Source: Bdellovibrionales bacterium CG10_big_fil_rev_8_21_14_0_10_45_34
GTDB taxonomy: Bacteria > Bdellovibrionota > Bdellovibrionia > Bdellovibrionales > 1-14-0-10-45-34
DNA length: 64,000 nucleotides
NCBI GenBank assembly: GCA_002778785.1
Contig: PEZS01000011.1
Span: forward strand, 256,995-320,994
Direction: 5' to 3'
Below are positions 8,833 through 17,493 of this stretch, piece by piece (within the stretch, counting starts at the first letter, position 1; every line of letters begins with the position of its first letter). A program made the position numbers and the translations under genes. The notes beneath the pieces were generated by a model. The model did no database searches. It was not told the origin of the DNA and saw only the letters and a list, made by a program, of their open reading frames with translations.

Positions 8833-9666
8833 ATGACGGTAAAAGAACCTATGCAGAAAATAGTAAAAAATCATAAAGATGTGCAAAAAAGTCAAAACCG
8901 CTTAGAGCCTTTTGATTCTTTTGTTTATGTTTATCCTAGCCCGCTCATCGAGGGTGTCTTTGTTAAACGCTACAAAAGATTTTTCGCCGACATTGAAATT
9001 GACGGAAAAGTCGAAGTCGCAGTCGTGCCCAACACCGGAAGCTTAAAGACCTGCCTAGAGCCAGGCGCTCCGTGCCGAGTTAGCCGCAGCAATGATCCAA
9101 AAAGAAAATTTTCTCTCACGCTAGAGCAAATGAGAGCGGCTCATTCATGGGTTGGTGTGAACACACATTTACCCAACAGAATGGTAGCCTGTCTTTTAGA
9201 GAACGAAAGTTTTGCCGAGTGGATGAGCTTCAGAAGCTTTTACCCCGAGGTAAAAATCTCGGCTCAAAGCCGCATAGACTTTGTTCTTACAAAGCAACCA
9301 TCAGAAAAGAAGCGTATCACGATAAATGATCTAGAAGTTAATCCGCACAATTTTCGTTTGATTGAAGTTAAGAACGTAACAATGGGCGAGAAGGGCTGTG
9401 CCTACTTTCCGGACTCTGTAACTGAACGTGGGCAAAAGCATTTAAAAGAATTAATGCAGTGGAAAGCTCTCGGCGCTGAATGCGAAATGATTTATTTAAT
9501 TCAGAGGGATGACTGCAGCAACTTTGAACCCGCCAGCCTCATAGATCCGGTCTACACAGAATTATTTCACCAAGCAAAAAAGGTGGGGGTTAAAATAACC
9601 CCACTCTTCGCCAAAATTGATAGCGTAGGAATTTCTCTAAAAACAAACGGTGAGAGCGCCTCATAA
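8833..9666 (+). CDS. sfsA: SfsA family protein (sugar fermentation stimulation homologue)
   Basis: SfsA family protein with an OB-fold-like N-terminus and a nuclease-like C-terminal domain. Recognised from the N-terminal KRYKRFFADIEIDGK, the signature VVPNTGSLKTCLEPGAPC, the VGVNTHLPNR stretch, the FVLT and IEVKNVTM segments (acidic and lysine residues typical of a PD-(D/E)xK-like core), FPDSVTERGQKHL, and the C-terminal MIYLIQRDDCSNFEPA. The first 25 residues are extra compared with typical homologues, so a later start is possible, but no better ribosome site is visible. The physiological role of SfsA is poorly settled (a maltose regulon effect in E. coli; nucleic-acid binding or cleavage proposed). 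The gene ends in an intrinsic terminator that overlaps its stop. Confidence 0.9.
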   Translation: MTVKEPMQKIVKNHKDVQKSQNRLEPFDSFVYVYPSPLIEGVFVKRYKRFFADIEIDGKVEVAVVPNTGSLKTCLEPGAPCRVSRSNDPKRKFSLTLEQMRAAHSWVGVNTHLPNRMVACLLENESFAEWMSFRSFYPEVKISAQSRIDFVLTKQPSEKKRITINDLEVNPHNFRLIEVKNVTMGEKGCAYFPDSVTERGQKHLKELMQWKALGAECEMIYLIQRDDCSNFEPASLIDPVYTELFHQAKKVGVKITPLFAKIDSVGISLKTNGESAS

Positions 9667-9700
9667 AGACGCTCAGTAACTCGAGGCGCTTATTTCTTTT
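9655..9700 (+). terminator. Intrinsic terminator of sfsA
   Basis: A perfect 8-bp stem AGCGCCTC (9655-9662) / GAGGCGCT (9683-9690) with a 20-base loop is followed by TATTTCTTTT. The left arm lies in the last codons of sfsA and the right arm ends at the convergent DsbA-like gene, so it separates the two transcription units. Confidence 0.7.
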
Positions 9701-10448
9701 CGAGATGGCGGTCAATGATAGTAACAAAATGTGAAGTTGGGTAAGCACCCTTAACAGAGACACCGTTGACCAAAAATCCTGGTGTACCAAAAATCTCAAA
9801 CTTGTTAGCCTCAGCCATATCCGCTTCGATGTTTTTCTTCACTGAATCCGCTTTCAGATCTTTTTTGAGCTTAGCAAGATCAGCACCGACTTTTTTAGCC
9901 GTCTCTTCCATATAGGACTTGCTCAGCTTCGACTGATTCTCGAAAAGAAGGTCGTGAAATTTGTAGGCCTTTTCAACGCTTTGAAGTGCTATAGCCTCAA
10001 AATACTCCGCAGCAGGTTGAGCCAATGGGTGATTTGGAAGCGGTAGATGCTTGTAGATAAATCGAACCTTGCCTTTGTACTTCTCTTTTAATTCATTGAT
10101 CGTGGCGTAACCGCGACTGCAGAACGGACACTGGAAGTCAGAGTATTCCACAATAGTTATCGGCGCATCAGCTGGGCCCCATGCGGCTCGCCCCTCAAGT
10201 GCCGGTTGTTTGGGGTTATTAAACTCTTCTTCAGCAGCTTTCTTAGAATCCTCTTCCTGACGTTCTGCCTGCTTCTTTTGAGCTTCTCTTGCGGCATTGT
10301 TGAGTGCATCTAATATCTCTACAGGATTCTTTTCAAATGCATTGGTAAGAATCTCGGGGTTCTCTTCTAATACTTTCTTGAGTTGATCTTTCGATGGGCT
10401 ACACGCAACCAAAGCGAGTGGTAACAAAAACGCGATAAACTTCTTCAT
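9690..10448 (-). CDS. DsbA-like thiol-disulfide lipoprotein
   Basis: Periplasmic disulfide oxidoreductase of the DsbA/DsbG-like 'thioredoxin_4' type, anchored as a lipoprotein. From the ATG at 10448 (AGGAG 7 bases upstream) the 252-residue product has a signal peptide with lipobox LVAC (Cys16), a helical Glu/Lys-rich spacer (about 20-80), the redox motif CPFC at 107-110 after EYSDFQ, the PLPNHPLA segment, and the cis-proline loop GTPGFLVNG near the C-terminus. An in-frame start 14 codons earlier has no ribosome site. It probably forms or exchanges disulfides in exported proteins. Two other envelope thiol proteins (14372 and 15166) lie within 7 kb. Confidence 0.88.
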   Translation of the reverse strand: MKKFIAFLLPLALVACSPSKDQLKKVLEENPEILTNAFEKNPVEILDALNNAAREAQKKQAERQEEDSKKAAEEEFNNPKQPALEGRAAWGPADAPITIVEYSDFQCPFCSRGYATINELKEKYKGKVRFIYKHLPLPNHPLAQPAAEYFEAIALQSVEKAYKFHDLLFENQSKLSKSYMEETAKKVGADLAKLKKDLKADSVKKNIEADMAEANKFEIFGTPGFLVNGVSVKGAYPTSHFVTIIDRHLEKK

Positions 10449-10542
10449 TTTATATCTCCTAATTTGTTCAACCAAAATATTGTGACACAAAAGTAAAAAG
10501 GTGCCACCTAACTTTTTGCGACAGGGTGCATCTGCAAGACCA

Positions 10543-11454
10543 CTAGGTTTCTTGAAGCAGCTCGGCTTCGACCTCGAAACCCGGCAAGAAACAACGAACT
10601 GGTGGAGCGGAATCTTTCTCTCTTAGCTGGGAGCTAAGTATTCTTGCTAAAAACACAGTGCCGCCAAATGTATCCAGCGCACCATCTTGGACAGTCCCAA
10701 TCTTTTTTCCCTTTTCAAAGCAGACTTCTGATTCGTAAGATTTAAACACGACTTCCATCGAGGTCCAAAGTGGAACCCAGACGTTCGGGCGCCTTCCATA
10801 GCTGCGAACTTTTTCAATAACTTCTTGGCCTGGATAACAGCCCTTGCTTTCATGACAGAGAGATTCGAAGGCGGAAACCTCTGGCGCCATAAACTCTTTA
10901 TAGTTGGACTCGGGATCTGGAATTCCGCAACTCAAGTAGAAAGCACGAGCTTCTTCAGGATTTGCGAACTTGAATTGCTCTGTCGAAAGAGTCGACTCAT
11001 AAGAGGCGCCACCAAGCTGCCAAGATGACTTCCAATTGCCAAAAGCAAACTTACAATCAAACAGCATCTCAATTGGTGGTTTTTCCCGCTGATACCGAAA
11101 TTCAAAAACAGATCCCTTGCTTGCTTCTGCCCGCCAGCTCACCTTCTCACTAAAGTGGTATTGGTCTAAAGTAGCCAGCACCTTCGACTCGAAAGAAGGC
11201 GGTACGATAAGATCAAACCCAGAATCCATCTGGCGCACTAAAAACCAAGCGACTAAACTTCCGTTGGCGCGTAGAAAAGCCGTCGGAATCAGCTCACTGT
11301 CTTCGCGCCTGCGATCAATCGGAAATTTTTGTGTTGAAATTCTATTGAGGTAATCCGCCGAATCTGGCCCGACAAGCTTAATAGTTGGCCAGTGGCTTCG
11401 ATCAAGGGCAAGTGTTTCAAACTGTTTAAATACTTGCCCCCGCAAATTGATCAC
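10543..11454 (-). CDS. ygfZ: YgfZ/IBA57-like folate-binding protein
   Basis: GcvT-fold protein of the YgfZ family, which uses tetrahydrofolate to help assemble or repair iron-sulfur clusters in enzymes such as MiaB-type radical-SAM proteins. The family signature KGCYPGQEV is present at 204-212 with its conserved cysteine. The N-terminal part shows GcvT-like strands (VGPDSADYLNRISTQ at 28-42). Length 303 fits. The start is GTG in a GTGA overlap with the stop of the GH15 gene, so the two are translationally coupled although their functions look unrelated. A nearby client could be LipA, also an Fe-S enzyme, but this is only inference. Confidence 0.85.
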   Translation of the reverse strand: MINLRGQVFKQFETLALDRSHWPTIKLVGPDSADYLNRISTQKFPIDRRREDSELIPTAFLRANGSLVAWFLVRQMDSGFDLIVPPSFESKVLATLDQYHFSEKVSWRAEASKGSVFEFRYQREKPPIEMLFDCKFAFGNWKSSWQLGGASYESTLSTEQFKFANPEEARAFYLSCGIPDPESNYKEFMAPEVSAFESLCHESKGCYPGQEVIEKVRSYGRRPNVWVPLWTSMEVVFKSYESEVCFEKGKKIGTVQDGALDTFGGTVFLARILSSQLREKDSAPPVRCFLPGFEVEAELLQET

Positions 11455-13640
11455 CTCTTAATTTCGCGCCTAGGAATGTAGAAGCTGCGCCCATCTGCAA
11501 TGCTTCTTTTAAACAAAAGATATGCGCCATGACTCCATCCGAGCGGACGTACTGCCACAGTATCCTGCTCGCCTATCAGCCCTGCAGGAGTGGCAATATT
11601 AGCGATGAATTGTAAATGCGCGCGATAGTCTTCTTTTCGTTCAATAGCGGCGATTCCTCGCTCCGCACTGAGCAGCGGCCATGCGCCACCAATGTGGTTC
11701 TCTCCGTAAGCATCAAAATTGTATCTGTAATATCCGACACCATACCGAGTTGATTTAGAAACATGTCGATCATACAGATTAAGGGTATTCGTGAAGTCCG
11801 GATCGAAAGGACTCACTAATCCTGCCATAATCCACTCTAAAAAACCTCCGTCAAGCACTCGGTCTTCGCGATAGTAAGCCGTCTCTCCTGGTCTTTTGTT
11901 ATGAATAAAAATCATGTGGTGATCACGCGGATTCCACCCATTGCTATCACCAACCTCCATGCGCGCGAAGTAGTTGTCTCCGTAATAGCCATTCTTAATA
12001 AGCGCCCAATCTTTGAGTTTTGTCGTCCATTCAGTGGCGCGATTTAAATAAGCGTCGCTCGCGGTAGGATCGGTCGTAAGCCCCGGCTGAGCTTCAAGCC
12101 ATGCGGCAGCTTTTAATCCCTCAACAGCGGCCGCCAAGGAATTCGGGCTCAGTCCCCGATTCTCTTCCCAGCGCTCTTGATCTGTATTTGGCCCAGCAAC
12201 TAGAATAAATTCTGCTGCGCGAATCACCATATCTCTGTAATCGGAGTACCTAATGGCCCCCAACTCAACCAATCTCGAGACGAGAACTATAGGGAAACCA
12301 ACTTGATCGAGCTGAAAGGCTTGCCATGAAGGGTTACCGTCCACCCACATATTCTGCGCCCACGCGCCGTTTCTGTGTCCCCTTAGCTGAACTCTTTTAA
12401 ACCATTGCGCTACATTTACTGCGGTTCTTAGGTCTCCGACGGAAATAAATGACAAAGCTTTGTGATACAAGTCCCTCGGCCAAACTCGTGTGTATCCACC
12501 ATTTGAATCCCCGATGTGGCGCCTGGAGCTCTCGTAATCTTGCTCGGTCATTCCCAATTCCCAAGGAATCCCCGGCTTTGCGGGCGCCGCAATTAAAGCT
12601 CCAGGATTTCGCTTATCTTCGCTGGCCTTTAATACCAGTATGCTCGATTCAGCCAAAGAGTCCGATCTGTCGTAAACCAAACCGCTCAAATAACGAGACC
12701 ACTCGTTAATCTGAGGCTTTACAATTTGGGCGTAACTTTCTTTAAATATAGACGCCACCTGAGACTCAAGCTGAGAACGCCAATTCGCATCTTCCGTAAA
12801 TGCGATCACCACTCTCGCCTCAATTGACTTGCCATTCTGTTCTGCGCTGAGTGCTCCTTCTACGTTTCCAAATTCAGCACGGTCCCAAGGGGTCGGCCAT
12901 TGACCTGAGCGAATAATTTGATCGGGGGCGTTGACTCCCTCAAAACCGACACCCGCTGAGGAGCTGGGTAGACTCCATGCAACTATATGTTTAGAAAACG
13001 GTTTAAAAGTATTCGGCTCGTCGCCACGCACATCTCCCTGAAAATTAAGTAGCGCCTTGCCAAAAAGAGCGTCGACTACTTGCACTGTGTCGCCCCCGGG
13101 CGTGCTTTCTGCTGCTGGGTTGTGAACGAGATAGACGGTCCGCTCACCTGCGCTATGAAAATCTATTCTGTAATCGACGATGACAGCGGAGTACTCAGTA
13201 TGGGCAGTGTAAGTCTTGTAAATTTTTACACCGGGGCCTGCGCCAATCATCGTGTAAACCAAAGAGGCAGGTTCACGCACGGTTGTGTATTTGAAGTCGA
13301 ATCTTTCATCGATCAATCGATTCCCGTCTTTGATCATCAAAAAAGTGTTGCGAGTCTGAGCCCTATCTATTCGCGGGTAGTACACCTCTGAAAGTGCCCC
13401 TTCCGACACCGTAAACCAAACTGGCGTAGAATAGGTTGTGCCAAATGCGTCTTTGTCAGGCCGATTCCAGTCCCCTATTTTACCTGGAGCACCGGGCGCG
13501 AAATTTGAGGGCTGATTGTTAAGCTTTTTTTGGATACTTGGCGGTAAATTGTAGGAGTATTCCAGAGTCTGTCCAAATGCGTTTACAACTGAAAAAATGA
13601 CTCCAACGCATGCCAACAGACTTAAAAGTGACTTGCTCAT
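11451..13640 (-). CDS. Secreted GH15 glucoamylase-like glycoside hydrolase
   Basis: Predicted glucan 1,4-alpha-glucosidase-type enzyme. The ATG at 13640 follows AGGGGG; an ORF extension 32 codons upstream has no ribosome site. The 728-residue product begins with a Sec signal peptide (hydrophobic 4-22, cleavage near Ala21 or Gly23). An N-terminal beta-sandwich region (about 50-300, starting GTTYSTPVWFTVSEGALSE) is followed by the (alpha/alpha)6 catalytic barrel: GGYTRVWPRDLY (381-392), QNMWVDGNPSWQAFQLDQ, RWEENRG (490-496) with the probable general acid, and HIGGAWPLLSAERG with the second acidic residue. It should act in the periplasm or outside the cell on alpha-glucans such as glycogen or starch. 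Coupled to ygfZ by a GTGA overlap. Confidence 0.88.
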   Translation of the reverse strand: MSKSLLSLLACVGVIFSVVNAFGQTLEYSYNLPPSIQKKLNNQPSNFAPGAPGKIGDWNRPDKDAFGTTYSTPVWFTVSEGALSEVYYPRIDRAQTRNTFLMIKDGNRLIDERFDFKYTTVREPASLVYTMIGAGPGVKIYKTYTAHTEYSAVIVDYRIDFHSAGERTVYLVHNPAAESTPGGDTVQVVDALFGKALLNFQGDVRGDEPNTFKPFSKHIVAWSLPSSSAGVGFEGVNAPDQIIRSGQWPTPWDRAEFGNVEGALSAEQNGKSIEARVVIAFTEDANWRSQLESQVASIFKESYAQIVKPQINEWSRYLSGLVYDRSDSLAESSILVLKASEDKRNPGALIAAPAKPGIPWELGMTEQDYESSRRHIGDSNGGYTRVWPRDLYHKALSFISVGDLRTAVNVAQWFKRVQLRGHRNGAWAQNMWVDGNPSWQAFQLDQVGFPIVLVSRLVELGAIRYSDYRDMVIRAAEFILVAGPNTDQERWEENRGLSPNSLAAAVEGLKAAAWLEAQPGLTTDPTASDAYLNRATEWTTKLKDWALIKNGYYGDNYFARMEVGDSNGWNPRDHHMIFIHNKRPGETAYYREDRVLDGGFLEWIMAGLVSPFDPDFTNTLNLYDRHVSKSTRYGVGYYRYNFDAYGENHIGGAWPLLSAERGIAAIERKEDYRAHLQFIANIATPAGLIGEQDTVAVRPLGWSHGAYLLFKRSIADGRSFYIPRREIKR

Positions 13641-13795
13641 AACACCCCCTTGTTTCCCACTTTGCAATTTTCCAAAACAGATAAGCTGCCAGAAGCAAGT
13701 GCCCATCTCTTCAACCAACAAAGAATAAAAGCTCAAATTCTCTGTTTACGCAAATCTATATTGCACTGCTCTCGTTTAAGACTGATATTAATAAT

Positions 13796-14362
13796 ATGAA
13801 CAGAGTTTGTTATTTACTCAGTGCAGTAGCGGTTACCTTTACTATCTCATTCCATCCAGACAATTCCTATTCGAATTCAACCGAGTGGACATATCGCAAC
13901 CTAGCCCTTAAAGATTATACGCATATCAAAATGATGACTGATAAATTGGTTCGCAGTGACAACGCTACAGATAAAGATCGTATTGAAGCTCTCACGGTTT
14001 TGTTGTCTCGAAAAGACAATGACGGAACAAGAGGAAAATTATTTTTGCCCATTTTTTCTGACCTCGAGTCACCTAGCGAAAGTCTTAAATTATTGCTAGA
14101 AGCTGCTATAGAGAAGTCCGCGGATAAGACCCTCACCAATGAGCTTCGAGCAACCCAGTTTGTCATTATTGGAAATCTCATGGATGAGCTCATTAAGAAC
14201 GCACCCAAAGAATCCCAGTTCCTTTTTGAAATTATTCGTGACAAGAGTCTCAAAGCGGATGGTCGGGTCGCGGGTTACATGGAGTTAAATGGTCTAAAAA
14301 AAGACACCCAGCCCAGTCAGAGAGCCCGCAAGCTTCTGGCTCCGCCAGAAGCTGCTGACTAG
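13796..14362 (+). CDS. Exported protein of unknown function
   Basis: I do not recognise this 188-residue protein. An N-terminal hydrophobic segment (about 5-20) looks like a Sec signal peptide. The mature part is helical and charged, with alternating helices that resemble a short HEAT/TPR-like solenoid (DRIEALTVLLSRK, SLKLLLEAAIEK, NELRATQFVIIGNLMDEL). The last codons form a strong DNA hairpin, AGCTTCTGGC TCC GCCAGAAGCT (14331-14353). The gene is divergent from the GH15 gene and convergent with the redoxin gene, with 9 bases between stops. Codon use looks like that of its neighbours. Confidence 0.7.
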   Translation: MNRVCYLLSAVAVTFTISFHPDNSYSNSTEWTYRNLALKDYTHIKMMTDKLVRSDNATDKDRIEALTVLLSRKDNDGTRGKLFLPIFSDLESPSESLKLLLEAAIEKSADKTLTNELRATQFVIIGNLMDELIKNAPKESQFLFEIIRDKSLKADGRVAGYMELNGLKKDTQPSQRARKLLAPPEAAD

Positions 14363-14371
14363 ACTTTTTTG

Positions 14372-15004
14372 TTAGTACTTCACTGAACAGCCGTAGGGAG
14401 AGGTCGCCGTAAGAGTTACCGGTTTACCGCCCTTAAGAGAATCTAGCGCTTTTGAAACATAGTTTTCTGCTTTGGCAATATCTTCTTTGTCTGCACTCTT
14501 AATGCTGTCAATCGCTCCCATGTAAGCCAGATTTCCAGCTTTATCTATTACAAACATGTGGGGAGTTGTTTTGGCTCCATAGATTCTTCCTACCTTACCG
14601 TTCGAATCTACTAGAACGGCGGTCGGAGCAGCCCCTTTTTCTGTGGTGAGTTTGTTGGCCTCCTCTGATTTGTAAAATCCTTCCTTTCCCGGCGCAGAGC
14701 TATTTACCGAGAGCCACACAACTCCGTCTGCTGTGTATTTCTTCTGAAGAGTCTGCATGTTATTAGATTCGTAATGTTTTTTCACAAAGGGGCAATCGTG
14801 AGATAGCCACTCTAACACGACGGTTTTGCCTTTATAATCTGACAAGCTATGCTCTTTTCCGTTGGTATCAGTCAGAGTAAAACCGGGGGCCAAAGATCCT
14901 ACCTTTAGAGACCCCACATCGGCGCTTTTTTTGGGGGCCGCTGCTAACTGAATAAATGAAGCCAAGGTCATAAGTCCGACAAGTAAGCTGATTCTTTTTC
15001 GCAT
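14372..15004 (-). CDS. Exported redoxin (AhpC/TSA-like thioredoxin fold)
   Basis: Thioredoxin-fold protein of the redoxin/peroxiredoxin-like group. From the ATG at 15004 (AGGAGGAGG just upstream) the 210-residue product has a signal peptide ending near AAA (about 18-22), KVGSLAPGFTLTDTNGKEHSLSDYKGK, then EWLSHDCPFVKKHY with a single reactive cysteine instead of CxxC, the cis-proline-like KTTPHMFVID, and a C-terminal PYGCSVKY tail that supplies a second cysteine. Proteins with this CPFVKxHY and PYGC pairing are common exported redoxins of unproven substrate. It lies 160 bases after the DsbD-like gene, in the same direction, so electrons could come from that transporter (inference). Confidence 0.85.
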   Translation of the reverse strand: MRKRISLLVGLMTLASFIQLAAAPKKSADVGSLKVGSLAPGFTLTDTNGKEHSLSDYKGKTVVLEWLSHDCPFVKKHYESNNMQTLQKKYTADGVVWLSVNSSAPGKEGFYKSEEANKLTTEKGAAPTAVLVDSNGKVGRIYGAKTTPHMFVIDKAGNLAYMGAIDSIKSADKEDIAKAENYVSKALDSLKGGKPVTLTATSPYGCSVKY

Positions 15005-15165
15005 TTCTTCCTCCTCCTGAAAGTTAATTTTTCTGTGGCTAGGTGGCTGCAATGCCATCTTCACGGCACTCTTATCTATATAGAAATCCGCACAGTGCCA
15101 TCGCGCCTTTCTACCCAGAAGACCAGATCAGAGCGTAAACTCTTTTTGCAAAAGAAAAAGCATTT

Positions 15166-17400
15166 TTATTTTTTCTTAGCTGCCTCGAGGGCCTCTAAAA
15201 CTATTGAGGGTGTAAGTATTGAAGGCAAAATCAGGGGCTCAACTAGGCCCGGACCATAAACAAGGTTGAGAGGCACTCCGCTTCTGCCGAAGCGGGTGAG
15301 AAATTCAGTTATTTCTGGGTTTGCGTTTGTCCAATCGCCTACAATCAACTTTACATTATTGTTTTTAAAATATTCGATGACCTCGTCTGAAGTAAAAACG
15401 GTTCTCTTGTTGACCTGACAAGTGATGCACCACGCGGCGGTGAAATCGACAAAAATCAATTGGCTTTCATTTGCCAACTTTTCGGTTTCGTCAGGAGAAA
15501 ACTTGATCGCGCTTAAAGAGCCATAACTTGACGTGAAAGACCCCGACGCCGAACCAGACACCGAGTTAGAGCTAGAAACTTGAGAAACCTTTTTCAATTC
15601 TACAAAGCCGTAATAAAGAGAGAGAATCACCGCGATCCAGCCTGCCCACTTGAGCCACTTAAGCTTTTTCGACTCTTGCGTCTTGGCTATCAACCAAAGT
15701 GAAAACCAAATAGATAAAGAAACCAGCATCCATACAGAAATTGCAGAAAAACCAGCTTGAAGATTCAAAATCCAAAGAAGCCAGACAACAGTTGCAAATA
15801 AAGGGAAGGCCAAAAATTGTTTGAAAGTTTCCATCCAGCTTCCGGGCTTAGGAAGCCATCCCAGTAATTGCGGACGAAGCGCCAATATCAAAAACGGAAG
15901 TGCCATACCCAATCCTAGCCCCATAAAAATAAGAAGCGCAAAAAAGGGCGGGGAAGCTAAAGCGGTACCGAGCGCCGTTCCCATAAAAGGAGCCGTGCAC
16001 GGCGTGGCAACTAATACAGCTAAGACACCAGAACCAATTGCACCCCATCGAGAATGACTAGAGGAAAATCGAGAAGTCAGTCGGGCGACAGAATCACCCA
16101 TGCTAAGAGAGCCTATGAAGATGAGTCCCATAAGTGCAAACAGCAACGCCAAAGCTGCCACAAAAAGAGGCGACTGCAGCTGGAAACCCCATCCCACCGA
16201 CTCCCCCAAAAGCCTGAGCACGAGAAGCGCAAAACCCATCACAAAAAATGAGCTAACAACACCGATGGAAAAGTAAAGTCCTTCAGAGCGCAGCTGATTT
16301 GCTTCTTTATCATTCTTTTTAAGCGCTTGAAATACGCCAAAAACTTTTATGGCCAGGATCGGAAACACACAGGGCATGAGGTTTAAGATCAGTCCGCCCA
16401 GCAGAGCAAAAATAATCGAGGTAAATATCTCAAGCCAACTGACTGTGCCGTCTGAAAAGTAGAATAAACGCTGAAATGACAATGCATCACGAAAAGTATT
16501 TTCGAGCTTCAAAGTAATTTCGCTTGTTCTATCAGAGGGATCAAGTGGGTGGCTATCCGCCCAAATTGTTGTCACACCTTTTGCGGCATGCACCTTCACT
16601 ATGCCTTTAAGTCTCGCCGGCGCTTCTAACAAGAGCGGTGATTTTTTGAGCTCCAACAAGAATCCCGAAGGCAGTGACTTCCAAACGACAGGAGCCGCCG
16701 CTTCGATCTGCCCTTCCCTGTCTGCGAAAAAATCTACATTTTTAATTTTTTCAAAACGCCTATCCGTATTGACAAAAACCTTGAGCATGTCACCTTCAGT
16801 TCCCTGAATATCAATGGGCCATGTGGGGCGCAAAATCGGCAGAAGCGAAAGGTATCGTGATATCAGTTGAACGGATTTGGAGTCTTCGGCTCCGAAAACA
16901 TCTCCTAAAGAAATTTCCCAAGAACCTTTTTCCGGTAGGCACGTTGATTCGCACACTAGCCAGTCAGCATCAATTTTTATTGTTTTACCGTTTGCCACCG
17001 CTCTTGAAGGCAAATGAGCCTTCCAAAGGTAGAGAGTTTCTCCTGAGTATCCAAAATTGACTAGTGGTCCGTAATCAATGCGCTCCGGAATTGCGTAGAG
17101 CAACTCGTCTACTCTCCACTTTGATGGAACTCTCATTTTGATTTTTGGTGCTAAACCCGAGTCTCCAGGATTCATCCAGTAGACATGCCACCCTCGAACC
17201 ATTTCAATTCTCAATGCAAACCATATTGCCTGATGTGATAGGTCTGAGCCCGCCGGAGATTTTGCGGCATCAAGTGCTCGAGCATCCACTGCCAAAATTT
17301 GCGCCGATGTTCGCTCGGTAGTTACTTTAACTGATTGAACGGCATCCAATGGAGGTGCCACAAAGAAACTTAAAAAAAATGCGAAGCGAAATAAAACCAT
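15166..17400 (-). CDS. DsbD/ScsB-like thiol:disulfide interchange protein
   Basis: Inner-membrane protein that carries reducing power from cytoplasmic thioredoxin to periplasmic thiol proteins. Layout of the 744-residue product: signal segment (2-20); periplasmic N-terminal immunoglobulin-like domain (about 25-320); membrane domain with about eight hydrophobic helices, including the conserved GGLILNLMPCVFPILAIK and ATPCTAPFMG segments with their cysteines; and a C-terminal thioredoxin domain with WCITC at 657-661. I start at the ATG at 17400, about 10 bases after AAGGAG; an in-frame TTG seven codons earlier is less likely. The N-terminal domain resembles ScsB-type proteins (WLVCESTCLPEKGSWE) more than classical DsbD. 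Likely clients are the redoxin at 14372 and the DsbA-like lipoprotein at 9690. Confidence 0.9.
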   Translation of the reverse strand: MVLFRFAFFLSFFVAPPLDAVQSVKVTTERTSAQILAVDARALDAAKSPAGSDLSHQAIWFALRIEMVRGWHVYWMNPGDSGLAPKIKMRVPSKWRVDELLYAIPERIDYGPLVNFGYSGETLYLWKAHLPSRAVANGKTIKIDADWLVCESTCLPEKGSWEISLGDVFGAEDSKSVQLISRYLSLLPILRPTWPIDIQGTEGDMLKVFVNTDRRFEKIKNVDFFADREGQIEAAAPVVWKSLPSGFLLELKKSPLLLEAPARLKGIVKVHAAKGVTTIWADSHPLDPSDRTSEITLKLENTFRDALSFQRLFYFSDGTVSWLEIFTSIIFALLGGLILNLMPCVFPILAIKVFGVFQALKKNDKEANQLRSEGLYFSIGVVSSFFVMGFALLVLRLLGESVGWGFQLQSPLFVAALALLFALMGLIFIGSLSMGDSVARLTSRFSSSHSRWGAIGSGVLAVLVATPCTAPFMGTALGTALASPPFFALLIFMGLGLGMALPFLILALRPQLLGWLPKPGSWMETFKQFLAFPLFATVVWLLWILNLQAGFSAISVWMLVSLSIWFSLWLIAKTQESKKLKWLKWAGWIAVILSLYYGFVELKKVSQVSSSNSVSGSASGSFTSSYGSLSAIKFSPDETEKLANESQLIFVDFTAAWCITCQVNKRTVFTSDEVIEYFKNNNVKLIVGDWTNANPEITEFLTRFGRSGVPLNLVYGPGLVEPLILPSILTPSIVLEALEAAKKK

Positions 17401-17493
17401 AGAAGTAACGCTCCTTGACAAAACGACCCTCGCTCATGATAACACAGACACGTTCATTTCATACCCCAACACTTTGAAATGCCAGAGGAATTC

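Noticed and set aside
14331-14353. Strong 10-bp hairpin at the 3' end of the gene at 13796 as a terminator
   Set aside because: The T tract begins about 12 bases after the stem, too far for an intrinsic terminator; left as a structural oddity within coding sequence.
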